A stretch of DNA of 64,000 nt, from assembly GCA_029891345.1 (NCBI GenBank), contig CM056994.1, positions 221,506,491-221,570,490 of the forward strand, given 5' to 3'. The stretch is from Dryococelus australis. Its lineage: Eukaryota; Arthropoda; Insecta; Phasmatodea; Phasmatidae. Shown here piece by piece: positions 11,126 through 22,433 of the stretch. Within the stretch, counting starts at the first letter, position 1; each line of letters opens with the position of its first letter. The position numbers were made by a program, and so were the translations under genes. The notes under the pieces were generated by a model. It was given only the letters and a program-made list of their open reading frames with translations, did not search any database and was not told the origin of the DNA.

Positions 11126-12946
11126 CTGTATTTACCGCATTGTAAGCCGACACCAAATGCAAGCCGACCCCTAACTTTTAAACTCTTGGGGGGAAAAAAT
11201 AACATGATGCCAAATGCAAGCCGACTTTTAAATGTCTCCCGCATTCTCTATCAGCTGAGAGCACGTGGTGAGTTATTTGTGTCAAATTTTTCACATTTAC
11301 GGACGTGAGTAGGTAGGAATGAGGACGGTTAAGGGGGGAGGAGGAGGATGAAAGGGGCGGAAGTGGTGAAAAGATGTCACAGCTAAGTGCCGCAGCACAT
11401 GAATGTAGGGAGAGGACAAAAAAAATGTCTCTGCGTGTTACAGATCGATACGTTGTCAAAGTGGATAAGAGAGGGGAGGAAGGAGGTTTAGGAGCAAGAG
11501 GATGAGAATGCTTTGTTCAGCGCTCACCAGTTTTGGAACTGGATTGACGGGGGGGGGGGGGGGGGGGGAGAAGAAGAGAGAGTGTGGGAGAGAAATGACA
11601 AGGGTAGAGGAGCTTGGAGGTGTGAGAGTGGATGGCAGTGTCATATGCAGAACAGTTGGGTGGGGCTAGGAGGAGGAAGGAATGGGATAACTAGGGGAAG
11701 AGAGTGATGAAGAAGTAGAAGGGAGAGGCCAGCAGTAGGGGAAGGGAAATAATGAAGTTTGGTGACTGAGCGAGAGTGTGGCGGGAGGCTGATGCGTAAT
11801 GAAAGGGAATAAAGGAATGCAGTTGAGGTTGTTTACACCATGAAATCACATCTCAAAGTACTTAACCATTACATCTAATTACGTCACTTAAAATTTCATT
11901 TATTTATATTGTTACCTTACACGAAATGATGTACACTGCTGTAGTTTTTGGTATTCTAGTTATAATATCAATTTTCAAGAAAAGCACTACAACTGTAAAA
12001 AAAATTGTAATGATAATGAGTAATTATTAATTTTAATAATATCAATTTGTAAGAATAGCACTACTACAGTAAAAAATTTGTAATGAGTAATAATTAACAA
12101 CACGTGACACAGGAGTACCTCATTATTATATTTTTTTCTATTGGTTCTCGGAAAGAGAACAGTGTGACTAAAGCATTTTAAGAGAGTCTTTGAATGGTTT
12201 ATTTATGTAGACATTCAGGGGCTGCAAAACAGACGTCAAATCCTCCCCCTCCCCCCAACCATTGGGAATAACTGCCTGGTCGGTCTTCCCTTCTAGCGCC
12301 CACTTTGCTTCTTCTGTTCTGTGTCCTGCCCCCTGATTTTCAAACTTTGTTTGTGAAAGTGGTGTGGTGCGCGGATGTGTCAAGAGTTTAGATGAACAGC
12401 AGCAGCCTCTGATAAAAATTGCTTTTTTTTTAGAAATTGTCTTCTCTGTGGCTTACTTTTTGTTTTAGATTTCGAAGTAAACAAATATTTGCTCAGAAAA
12501 TTTGATTTGAAATTCGTGGATGATAAAACCATTTTAAACAGTGGAAGTTTAGATAAGATTTCTGTGATGTGAATACAGCTGCAGATGGGTAATGGGGCTG
12601 GTAGATTGTAGATACGGCACTGTGCCGTAGTTACGTATACTCCGCAACTGCTGCCATCCCCCACCACCTGCCATGACCTTGTTAGAGGTTTCACCCAGCC
12701 AGGCTATAGGAGATGTGCGTGACACAAAAACTGCACGTTTTTATGTATTCGGAACACTTCATTATATTATTATTAGGCCTGCAATAGTACTGCTAAATAT
12801 ACACTGTCTATTTCATCAGCTTGTTTTATATATACTTGTTTGAAACCGTATGTAATTTTGCCTGTTTTGATTCTAAGCCGAGGGGTGATTTTGGAAGATC
12901 CAAAATGATAAAAAAAAAAGGTTGGCTTACAATGCTGTAAATACGG
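11126..12946. mobile_element. 1.8-kb TA-flanked DNA element inside gag
   Basis: The left end, CTGTATTTACCGCATTGTAA then GCCGAC, and the complement of the right end, CCGTATTTACAGCATTGTAA then GCCAAC, form a 26-bp inverted repeat with three mismatches. TA flanks both sides (11124-11125, 12947-12948). Just inside the left end the motif GCAAGCCGAC occurs twice more, as expected of subterminal transposase-binding sites. No transposase frame is visible. The interior is strongly purine-rich on the plus strand (about 11300-11750, including 20 consecutive G). It is probably a non-autonomous Tc1/mariner/pogo-type element. The insertion breaks a coding frame in phase, which gives its exact borders. Confidence 0.8.
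11549..11568. repeat. poly-G run (20)
   Basis: An uninterrupted run of 20 G within the purine-rich interior of the TA-flanked element. Confidence 0.95.
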
Positions 12947-14338
12947 TAAATGAAATACTGAATGCTGTAAACAACAGGATGGATAGTGTCAGTGAAAGAA
13001 TGGATAGTGTAGAGCACGAAATGAAACAGAAGATCAGTGCAGTAGAGAAGCTGTTGGAGTAATTACTTCAGCAATGGAGTTCGACTATCACAACATCATC
13101 AGTCGAGAAAAGTGAGGAAGCTGTACAAGTCGTCACCGATGCAACCTCGGAGGATAGTCAGCAGCTCTGTGGCATTGGTGTCGCACAGCTAGAAGAAGAA
13201 GGGAAGGGGGTCTCAATTAAACCCGCCCTTTACAATGGCCAGACTTCGGGGCAGGAGTACCAGCCCCAGTTTGAAATTGTTGCTACCCTAAATGCCTGGA
13301 CAACCCTACAGCGGGCTTACTACCTCACCACTGTACTGAGAGGCCCCACATTGAGCATACTACAATCTCTGCCAGAGTAACATCGATTGGAGTACCACAC
13401 ATTGGTGTCGGCTATGGTGCTAGTTTTGGCGACCGGTACCTGCAAAATACCTACCATGCCCATTTGCGAAGCCGCACCCAGCGATCAGGGGAGCCACTGC
13501 AGGGCTATGGCAAGACATTGTACTGATTTTTCACCTCTCTCTGGACGGGTGTCCTGAGGAGGAAGGCGACATCATCGCAGTTGGTTTCTTCATCAATGCT
13601 ATTGCCGACACAGAGGTACGGCAAGCAGTACGTCTGGCTTCACCCCACAACATGTAGGACACCCTGCCCCAAACACTAGAGGTGGAGTCAACAAGACAGG
13701 AGCCCACACCCCGACATCCAGTATGCGCAGTAATGCTGAACAAAGAAGAAGACAGGATAACAAAGACACTGAAGGAGTTGCAGTTGGATTTGAGAGACAT
13801 ACCTTCAAGGGTATGTGCTACAGAGCTTCACCATCCTAAAAAGCCGGAGTGTTGGTCATGTCGACGGCAGGGACACCCAAAAGTCTATTGCCTACAACAG
13901 CAGCAGGAGGAAAAGAAGCAGCGGGATGAATGAATGGCTTCAATGAGCACATGCAAGCACTTGAGTGAAAAAATTTGTGAATTTCTTACATATGCACAAA
14001 CTGAGAAACTGCATTGACGAGCTGATGCTGCAACCTCACAAAGCAGTTGGAAAATGCACATGATCACCCAAGGGTGCTATCCAGAAGCCCTGTGCACACT
14101 GTGCCATATAACAGTGAAAGGTGCCCATGGCATGGAACGAGTGATAGGATGACGCCTCTCAGTAGTGGCTCTAAGGATAGCAGTCTCATGGAGGAAAGCG
14201 GTTCAGGGGCAAAGAATCAGTTGTGGGAACTCGAGAAAGGGAGTGAAACAGTCAACAGGAGCTACCAGTGCTTAAGGTTATATCGGACGAGGATCCAGCC
14301 ACAACCTGCAGCATCCACCACAAGTGCCAGCACTTTTA

Positions 14339-14436
14339 AGATTGGTAGACATGGTCTAAAGGAATATGCAAGAGGAAATTCTGGAGTTGCTTCATCTTTT
14401 CAAACCGGTAATGAAAGGGTTAGTCCTTATATGAGG
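14339..14436 (+). repeat. 98-bp dispersed repeat, copy 1
   Basis: This copy is about 87% identical by eye (85 of 98 positions) and equal in length to 15895-15992, in the same orientation. Here it lies in the part of the gypsy element where pol should be. Both copies are open in the same frame (KIGRHGLKEYARGNSG and QIGRYGLMEYTSVSSG, both continuing to SPY). I do not recognise it. Confidence 0.85.
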
Positions 14437-14506
14437 CACAAACGACCATATAGTGACAGAATGAAGACTCCGTATGAGAGGAGAATGTCGGGCGAGGTAT
14501 TTTGAG

Positions 14507-14733
14507 GACAACTGGTGTGGCTGTGTAACCCACAGAGACAAGAATGGTACTCGAATCTACAGAAATGTTGGGGAGAGCCCTACAGGATTCTGAAGATCAA
14601 TGATGTGGTCTTTCGGGTTTGTCATCAAGGCTCTCGGGTAGAGCCAAAGGTTGTCCATATAGACCATCTGGCACTCTACGAAGGTCTGGATGTTCTACGA
14701 AGGTCTGAATTTTGCAGTGTCTGTTCGGGATAA
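14507..14733 (+). pseudogene. integrase C-terminal segment (GPY/F-like)
   Basis: LVWLCNPQRQEW, then a GEPYRILKIN segment, then VVHIDHLALYEG fit the end of gypsy integrases, where W-x-GPY and a VH-D-L-Y motif are usual. This module contacts DNA or chromatin during integration. The catalytic core that should precede it is absent. The frame ends shortly before a purine-rich tract (GGGGAGAGGG, 14742-14751) that serves as polypurine primer next to the 3' LTR. Confidence 0.7.
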
Positions 14734-14754
14734 AAAAACTTGGGGAGAGGGTAG

Positions 14755-15401
14755 TGTTACATGTTGCTGCCCAGTGTTTCCTTCACGTGGGAAGGTCCCA
14801 AGAGCTAGAGGTCAAGTTTGTAACTTTTGACAAAGCGAGTGGCCTATCATAAAGGATGCCGCCACACACACTGATAAACTTATCGCAGCTTGTGCCTTGC
14901 TGACCTTGAGAGGCTCATATTTCTCCATTCATCATGCACAAATATTGTCATTATCACCACTACCTTTCCCAGAAAAACTTAGATTGCTGAGAACAGTTTA
15001 GATAGCACCTACCTTATGAATAAATGCCACATGTGGACCTATGAGGAGGCAGTGATTAAGAGCCGAGAGTTTGGCGCCTTGTGTGACTTTAAGTGACAAT
15101 TGTGCATTCTGGAGTGACGAGGGACCACTGCAGCGATCTGCAAGACTGTGTCAACGAGCTTGTGTGCAATGAAGAGTGGGACTGATCTGCGGGACTGTAC
15201 AACGTTAATTGAAATGGAGATAGTAATTAAATGTTGCCCACAATAATAATAGTTAATAGGATGCTCAGAATAGTAAATAACAGATGTTTGATTGTTTGTA
15301 GCATTGAGAATAAATGTAATTATTGACTTTAGTTCTTTTATTTTCATTAAGACCTCCATCCCTCACTAACTTGGATACGTCCCTCAGGTGTCCCATGAAA
15401 A
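14755..15401 (+). repeat. 3' LTR
   Basis: It begins TGTTACATGTTGC directly after a polypurine tract and ends in the block shared with the 5' LTR (GTTAATAGGATGC to TCCCATG). At about 647 bases it is three times the length of the 5' copy because that one lost its middle. AATAAAT (15311-15317) is a candidate polyadenylation signal. Confidence 0.7.
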
Positions 15402-16326
15402 AATAATAAGTTGCAACACTGTGCACAGTGTTTAGCAAAAATTACAGCTTGGCAATACATTTTTATTGACTTCACACAAATTCAAAAGCCTTGAAATAAT
15501 TTAAAGTAACCCTTTCTTCTTCAACACTTGCAACAAATTCAACAATGTCACGTAAAAACTCACACAAATATTCTACACTCTTGAACAAAGAGTTCCACCT
15601 GGTGATAACAGGAATGGGGAAAAGTTTTGCTTGCCACTTCCATGTCCACAAACTTTTCTGCCAAGAACTGTATGTAGGCATGCTTTCTATTTCGAGTGTT
15701 CATGAACAAGTGTTTGGTTTGGAGGAAACAGCTGTTCAAATCACTCAACTCCACAGCCCAAATATTTCCCACCAAGTTCAGTTTGTGAGCCCAGCACTGT
15801 ATATGCACTAAATCTTCAGACACCACATTCTGTTGGCACTGAAGCACTTCCCCATGTATCTTGTTGAATCTGATGTTATTGAAACTATGTTCTCAGATTG
15901 GTAGATATGGTCTAATGGAATATACAAGTGTCAGTTCTGGAGTTGCTTCATCTTATCAAACTGGTAATGAAAGGATTAGTCCTTACTTAAGGTTAACTTC
16001 TGAACCATGGCTACAATTGCCTGTGAGCATTCAGTAGCATTTTCATTTGTTAGGATTTTCACACCCTCAACAAAAAGTTTATGAACTAACTCATCCCTAC
16101 AGCCAAGTACTCTTATAAGAATTATGAACACACACTGTCCCTTTCTATCTGTTGTTTCATCACAGAGGATTGAAACTATCTGATCCTTAACAGCTTCTTC
16201 CAACCTCTGTTCCTCTTTGCAAATAATGTCTGGAACATAGCCTTTGCATATCCTTCTGGCGGAGGGTAAGTCTCCAGCACCTAACAAAGAAAAAGTAGGT
16301 AATGGTGGGTAATTGAAATGTTTCAT
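15402..16326 (-). pseudogene. hAT transposase, N-terminal and middle part
   Basis: Reading down from 16326, the frame gives GAGDLPSARRICKGYVP and then SILCDETTD, whose first D (complement of 16159-16161) fits the first catalytic acidic residue. After the 98-bp repeat come SITSDSTRYM (second D, complement of 15868-15870), a frameshift, HIQCWAHKLNLVG (the hAT CxxH motif) and ITRWNSLFKSVEYL. This order is that of CGGBP1-like/DUF659-type hAT transposases. Frameshifts and the inserted repeat disable it. The C-terminal half is at 9904-10483, beyond the gypsy insertion. Confidence 0.7.
15895..15992 (+). repeat. 98-bp dispersed repeat, copy 2
   Basis: This is the same unit as 14339-14436, here placed between two consecutive conserved blocks of the minus-strand hAT transposase (AMVQKLTLS and ENIVSITSD), where extra sequence is not expected. 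No inverted repeat ends and no clear target duplication are visible. Confidence 0.85.
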
Positions 16327-18717
16327 AAAATTTTTTACAGTAATGTGAATGTAACTCTGTACTGATTAACTTTTATGTGCCTTATGAAAATGTTTCAATA
16401 ATCTGTGTATTGAAATATGCCTACGTCAATTCATAATAACTTAAACAGAATTTGCACCATTTAAGTTATATTAACTCTTGTGTTTGCACTATGGTAGTGT
16501 TTACAAAAATTATTGTTAGTAAAATTTGTAGTGTTTCGTGCAGAATTATTTATAAGAGTATAGTTCTTGGATGTAGAGACATGGGAACCTTTTGATATGT
16601 ATATTTGTGAACATCAATTTGTTAATTCTATTCAAGAAAATGTATGAAAACAGATTTATCTTCACAATTATAACCATAAATCATCATGCTTCCTAGGATC
16701 ATAACAGCCATAACTTGTACTAGTATTCATGTAATAGTGCAACTTTAAGATAGGCTCCATCTACAGAAAGCACATGTAAAAATAAAATTTATATCTTTAG
16801 TAAATAGACAATTGTAAAGTTACATATGACAACATGTTACAACTATCCTTCAATCTTACAATAAAAAATCTAAAGAAGGCAGAACTACTGTCTGCTGTCA
16901 GCATATGAAGATAATGATGATAAGAATATGATTACTGCTTAGAAATCAAATTTAGTATGTTCCCAAAATAACATATTATGATAACATAATAACGAAAACA
17001 TGTAGATGAATATTAAGCTCAATTAAATGTTCCGCGAAGGTAAATATTTCTGATATGCTTTCGGCTAGTAACAATCTTGTGAAGCAACAAAATTCTTAAC
17101 TTTGTGATCTTGAATTTAATATCCAAATTATTATCAGGACCTCTGAGGTTTAGCTAATTTGATAAATCACTCTCCAGAGAAATTTGAAAACGCAAGCTCA
17201 CTGTGTGAAATATGTTCATCAAGCAGCCGTTTCAAACATAAATGAACACGTCGGCCTTACTTGACGTAACGTAGACACAAAGTCATGAAGATCTGGCTGC
17301 CATCAAAGCCAAAGGCTCACCAAAACATAATTGATGAAAATTGGACAGCAACATCGGTCCAACTAGTCGCCACCTTGGATGTAGTCATAATCAGGGGTGG
17401 ACAGTACAGTACCCTCCAGGACTGCAGGACATCCTCAAATAATTTGGCTCAGCAGGACACTAGTAGCAACTGCAGACCTCTTTCATCAAGCCTTCTAACA
17501 GAAGTCTCCATTTTGTGGCCTCTCAAAAGTGTTCCAAAAAACATTCCAAGTAAACAAAAACCTCTGCCTGGTTACCTTCGTGATATCTGCACTTCTTCAA
17601 AAATCAATATTGTTCTCCATGTAGTATAAATTGCACAGATTAATTGTAAAACTTATGAACAGTTTTCAAGTGTGTTGGTTTAACCTCGCAACCTTAATTT
17701 ATGATGCATTAATATACTCAATAAAAAGACAGAAAACATAGATATTTAAGCAGGGGATCAAAATATGATGATGTAGTAACATGTGAACTATTTTACGATA
17801 AAATGAATATTGAGTGAAATGATAAGTGAGATCCAACTGTAAGGGAACTCACTTACAAAGTGTTACAAAACACAGCATGAAACACTTCTAAAAATGTTGT
17901 AAGTGAAATACAAAAATCTAATAGCTCCAGTACCTAACCTAAAAGCAAGTAGTTAATTACTGCATTTAAATTTGGCTACAATAAATCATGACCACTTAAC
18001 CTTTCTTTCAACAACTGCTGTGAAAAAACACTCCTCACAGGTCATAATATTTCAAGAGTAGGTAATAAACTTTATTTTTCATAATGTTTCGTTTATTTGC
18101 TTACAAATTCACAAAATGGTTAAAACATACTACAAAAATAAATACTAATATTTCCTATTTACCTTTGATGTACTTGTTCATCCACTGAAGTAGTTTCGGG
18201 TTCTCCAATTTTCAATTAGAATATTTGTTTCAATAAAAGCTTGAATTGTCAACACAAATTCACACTTGTCAAGTATTGCCTATTTTGCCGTTGACACAGC
18301 TGATTCCAGAGAAACTTGCCTTTTTGCATTGCACTGTTTTGTATGTGTTTCACACACATGCCTTTCCTTTGCCACTCTATTCTGACATTTTTTTATATTG
18401 TCGAAGACTAAGTATCCTTCACTCACAAACTCTGTGCCGCCCTGTCGCAAACAGTCATTACCATTTAAAAATTATATTTTACAATAGTCCGAAATGTCTG
18501 ATTCAGACTACCACCACACCATTTTAACGTCTCTCGCAATTCCAATCAATACACCGATGCTCTGGCCTTCAACTTACAGGAATTTATCGAAAGTAGCTAA
18601 CAATCAATTGTAAATTGACTATTACCATCAATTCACCAAAATACTAACTTTTCACTATATTCTGCATATTTTATATTTTTATTTCATGATTTCACAAAGC
18701 CATTAATTATTTTGCAG
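16327..18717. other. AT-rich spacer
   Basis: No recognised gene. It may include the outer end of the hAT element, but I could not find its terminal inverted repeat. An open frame of 114 codons (17285-17629) shows no motif I recognise and has no splice or promoter context, so I do not call it a gene. Confidence 0.45.
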
Positions 18718-19011
18718 TTATCTATCTATCTATATCTATCTATCTCTATCTATCTATCTCGCTCTATCTATCTATCTCTCTATATCTATCTATCTCTATC
18801 TATCTATCTCTAGCTATCTATCTCTATATATCTATATCTATCTATATATCATATCTATCTATCTCTATCTATCTATCTATCTATCTCAATCTATCTATCT
18901 CTCTATATATCTATCTCTATCTCTCTCTCTCTCTGTGTGTGTGTACATGAATGTGTGTGTCTATGTGTGTGCATACTATGTGTGCGTGTGTGTATGTGTG
19001 TGTGTGTGTGT
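18718..19011. repeat. compound TATC / TC / TG microsatellite
   Basis: An impure (TATC)n with TATATC and TCTC variants runs to about 18934. It passes into (TG)n with TATG interruptions up to 19011. It ends shortly before the left end of the pogo-like element. Confidence 0.95.
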
Positions 19012-19030
19012 TTTATTTGTGTTGTGTCTA

Positions 19031-19056
19031 GAGGAGACCGGGATATTGCAGAACAC
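19031..19056. repeat. left terminal inverted repeat of the pogo-like element
   Basis: It pairs with 28150-28176 with a one-base length difference and a few mismatches. TA (19029-19030) precedes it. More copies of its core motif follow at 19215-19229 (reverse orientation) and 19237-19251. Confidence 0.75.
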
Positions 19057-19569
19057 TAAAGCTTTCGTTTTGAATAACTCTCAGGATTTCAGTAATCAAA
19101 TTGATATTTTTTTCATCAGAAAGTTTTATTAATTTTCTACTTACCCAGTAACACAAAAAATTAAAAGTAAACAAATTGAAAACTACTTATATTAATTTTT
19201 AAAACAGTAGCTTTGTTCGGGATTGCCCCAGCAACTGGGGTAATCGCGAACATACAGTGCAGGACAACCTTTCTTACAGGAAAGACATTAAATTAAACAA
19301 AAACACTTATAAATGTATTGTACTTTTGTTGTTCATGTCTTCAAAAACATTGAATCACATTTAGCCACCAACTACAATTTAACAAAAAAATATTTAATTA
19401 TGATTAGTCAGGCTCCTACCTAATTCAATAAAAAGCTCCTCAGAGGCCCTAAATAAGCGCTACTTTGGTGAAACTAACAAACAAATAATATGTAACTGGG
19501 AAAATTATTATAAAAAAAAAATCAAAACATTACAGTAAGTGCAGAAGTCACAACAATATGCATTAGCTT

Positions 19570-20958
19570 TCATTCCCAAGAATTGCATTCCTTGTGAGTC
19601 CAATTCTTGCATTTGGCATTTGAACACTTGTAACATAACTCTCTGTCTCTCCTGAACTCGCCACAAACACAACAAACTTCCTCATTACTTGCTTCCACTC
19701 CGTCAAAATTCAAAATGTTCTCAAGGTCACTGTTGTCTGTTTCTAGTGGTTCATCTTCTTCCTCATCTTCTTCTGAAGAATTTGCTTGTAGCAGCTTGAA
19801 AAGTGATTTTCTGGCATTTTTTGAGTTTTTCAAGGCATTGTCTGATTTCTTCAAAATATTCAATGTTTTCCCCATCTCCTTTCCTTCTAAATTTTCCTTC
19901 GTGGGTGTTGAAGGCAAAATTTGTGAGTCTTGTCTTTTTCTACCTGCACGCGAGGTGATCGAGCATGAAGGGGCAGGAATAGGAGAAATGTGTGCTATTG
20001 AGACATAACCTGGAAATTTCATGGAAGGACCAGCTACAATGGGCGGGCTAACTGTGACATAAGTACTGGCAATTATGGATTGACTGTCTGCAACAGATTA
20101 GCTGGCTGGTACAGATGAGCTTGCTGCTAGATATGAGATAGCTGCTACAGATGAACAGGCTGCTGTGGATTGGCTGGCTGTTACAGATGAGCTTGCTGCT
20201 ACAGATGAGATCGCTGCTACAGATGTACTACCTACTACAGATGAACAGGCTGCTATGGATTGGCTGGCTGCTACAGATGAACAGGTTTCTACAGATGGAC
20301 TAGCTGGAACTGCTGGAGTGGCTGCTATGACTGTACTTGATTCACTTAAAGGACCTGCGCCTGCTCCAGAAGTGTAAATATCCTCTCCAAAAATATTCAC
20401 TCTAAAGTCTGAAACTGCCTTTTCCATGTTAGCAACTCTGAGGGAGGCCTTCTTGAAAAGATTTGGCACATCAGAAGTCAACACCTTTGGGAACTCCATC
20501 ATGTGAACATCGCACTCCTTGTTGTATGCTCCCTTAAGTGGTCCATAGGTAAAATCCAAAGACTGGAGTCTGTGCGATGCATGAGGGGCAGGGAGAGCAT
20601 GACCACACCATTTTCTTTACAGAAGCCATACGCACCTAAAGAAATATTACTTGAGTGGTTATTTAAAACTAGAAAGACAGGGTCCTCTTTACTCATTTTA
20701 CAAAACTTGAAAATGCTTCAGCCAAGAAAGAAATAACTCCCGTCATCCACCCTGATTTTGAGATAGCATATAAACTCCCTTCTGGCCCACCCTGCCGACA
20801 TGTCGCTTGGAGTCTTTGACCAGGAAAGATGATCAAGGGTGGAACATATGATCCTGTGGCATTCATCATGCAGTAAATAGTAATCGTCCATCCTCGCTCT
20901 CCACTTGTAGCGAAACCCACTTGTTTTTATCACTTTTGTGCTAAAATGAGCCCAGGAT
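19570..20958 (-). pseudogene. pogo-like transposase, DDE core and PHD-like C-terminus
   Basis: Reading down from about 20958: VQNPGLILAQK, two stops, KQVGFATSGERGW, MMNATGSYVPPLIIFPG, then FLVLNNHSSNISL, where pogo transposases normally have DNHSSH. The second catalytic D is therefore N here. QSLDFTYGPLKGAYN keeps the third D (20554-20556). Next come LFKKASLRVANMEKA, a Ser/Ala repeat, an acidic EEDEEEDE stretch and a zinc finger of the form CCVCGEF...CYKC...C..WTHKEC (about 19690-19580). Such PHD-like tails occur in a group of insect pogo/jerky transposases. A working protein would cut and rejoin transposon ends in the nucleus. Confidence 0.8.
20099..20330 (-). repeat. 15-bp minisatellite inside the transposase
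   Basis: Repeats of gctgctacagatgag and variants are in phase with the transposase frame. They expand a Ser-Ala-Val stretch (SSVAAS, SQSTAA units) between the DDE core and the zinc finger. The 15-bp period keeps five codons per unit. Confidence 0.85.
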
Positions 20959-22226
20959 TTTGCACGCACTGGTGCAAGCCATGTTAGCTGGGGTTGGCAA
21001 GCAGCACTCTGCACCTGGAATGGTGCAGCCACGACGAGCCAGCCCTGCTGTTTAGAAAACACTCTCCCTACCAAAGAAGGTCATGAGGCTAGATGGGGTA
21101 GCATATACGGTGGGGACGATGGTGACTCACTGGCAGCTTGCTCTGGAGGGACCAGCGAGATGCCATCGCCATGGACCACAGGGCCATGGTCACAACGTCG
21201 ACTCTTCATTCTGCCACTGTCGAAAGGGTCTCGACACGACGTCACCGACAAGATTAAAAGGGTAATTATAATCCCATTAGGGTGCCTTAGGTCTTGCTGG
21301 ATTAGGGCCCTCGGATTAAATAATTAAGGCTCATTCAGCCAAGAGCCCTATTTAGCTGTTGTTATTGTAAAGGTTTAATTGCAGTAACTTGATCTGGTAA
21401 TAAAGTCATTTAATGAGACGAGCAAGAGTGTTGTAACAGCCAAGGGCTATATGTACTTCTTGTAGTAGATCTAGTATTTGGAATAAAGTATAGTGAATCT
21501 GATAAAGTGCTTTATCCTATGATTACGAACATTCACCCTTCCTTGTGTGTCCTGGTTCGACTACAGAACAGGTCACAGCAAATGGTGGAGGCTGCCGAAG
21601 CTCCCAAACCTTCGATTTAGAGTACTCAAATCGCGTACAAAACTTCCACCAGCTACAGAGTTGCATTCCATGGCAAAATCATGAAGTATAATGGCTTACA
21701 GTACAGCAACTAGCAGAGAGACAAAAGGGAAATATAAACTCATTTTAATTCACTGCATTGAGAGCAAAATAAACTTCAATTCAGAACAGCCACAGTATCC
21801 CCGCAACCCAGCGTTTTACCCCTGTTCGAAAGGTCTAAAGTTAACAGCCGGCATTAACCCAGAACTTTGCATAGTAAACACTGTAGTAGAACTGAATTGT
21901 ACAGCCATTCAAAGCCACGGCGTGTTGTGCATAGCTCAGCAAATTCCAGCCGCGCCTGAGCGCACGCCGGGACCGACCCACTTGCAGTCACAGCGATAAA
22001 CCAAGGCGCCCGTTTGTACCGAAGTACGAGTGTGTGCTTAAGATTTTTAATTTAATGCATGTTGAAATACGGCCGCTTTTGGGTCTGTTTTGAATTGTTG
22101 ATAAAGCAAAATTTCCTCGCAAGATTGCACAGTGTGAAAACAATATCCATAAAATGAGCTTTGTGTGTACATGATATATCTTTAGGCCCCACACTACATT
22201 ACACTACACGACCCTATTATGCCACA

Positions 22227-22433
22227 ATGAGTAAACAAAACAAATCATCTGCCATGAAATTATCTAAATTAATTAAAACATTAACAATTGACACCAGTGA
22301 TGCCGAGCATGCTTTAGAAGCAAAACAATCTGAACTAACACGACAACTCACACCACTACTAGAACATTTAAACAAAGCACCTACACAACAAGGGTCGGGT
22401 CTTGATTATTCATTCTCCAACACGAGTGAATAA
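22227..22433 (+). pseudogene. gag N-terminal fragment
   Basis: From ATG 22227 (MSKQNKSSAMKLSKL) a Lys/Leu/Thr-rich, probably helical stretch of 68 residues runs to a stop. Its position between the candidate LTR and the CCHC knuckle suggests the start of gag. Sequence from 22434 to 23276 continues in broken frames. There is no motif that proves the assignment. Confidence 0.4.

Larger units (their letters stand above)
10818..13933 (+). pseudogene. gag polyprotein of the gypsy element, interrupted
   Basis: The frame starts at ATG 10818 (MSAGLEALQALIEE) and shifts near 10880. It then gives a coiled-coil-like stretch rich in VNETVN and KIDSVNERMDSV heptads. The 11126-12946 insertion interrupts it. 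Removing that insertion with one TA would keep the same reading phase, and the coiled coil resumes from 12949. One stop lies at 13060. Downstream come the gag capsid-type motif LYNGQTSGQEYQPQFEIVA (13227-13283) and then FGDRYLQNTYHAHLRSR near 13424. A CX2CX4HX4C knuckle, CWSCRRQGHPKVYC, is at about 13852-13893. Gag packages the RNA in virus-like particles. Several stops make this copy non-functional. Confidence 0.75.
10484..15401 (+). mobile_element. defective Ty3/gypsy LTR retrotransposon (tRNA-Leu type primer site)
   Basis: Related LTR sequences sit at both ends, and a primer-binding site lies just inside the left one. A gag frame with a CCHC knuckle and a C-terminal integrase (GPY/F-like) segment lie between them. 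Reverse transcriptase, RNase H and the integrase core are missing, replaced by about 450 bases of unclear origin (roughly 14050-14505). AATAA occurs on both sides (10479-10483 and 15402-15406), a plausible 5-bp target duplication. The insertion splits a minus-strand hAT transposase, and the element is itself split by a TA-flanked element at 11126-12946. It cannot move on its own. Confidence 0.75.

Noticed and set aside
10945..11459. Minus-strand frames over the gag coiled coil and the purine-rich interior
   Set aside because: Antisense of gag, and pyrimidine-strand reading of the purine tract (Ser/Pro/Leu-rich).
17285..17629. 114-codon plus-strand frame
   Set aside because: The composition is not obviously random, but there is no motif, no splice or promoter context and no recognised relative, so it is not called as a gene.
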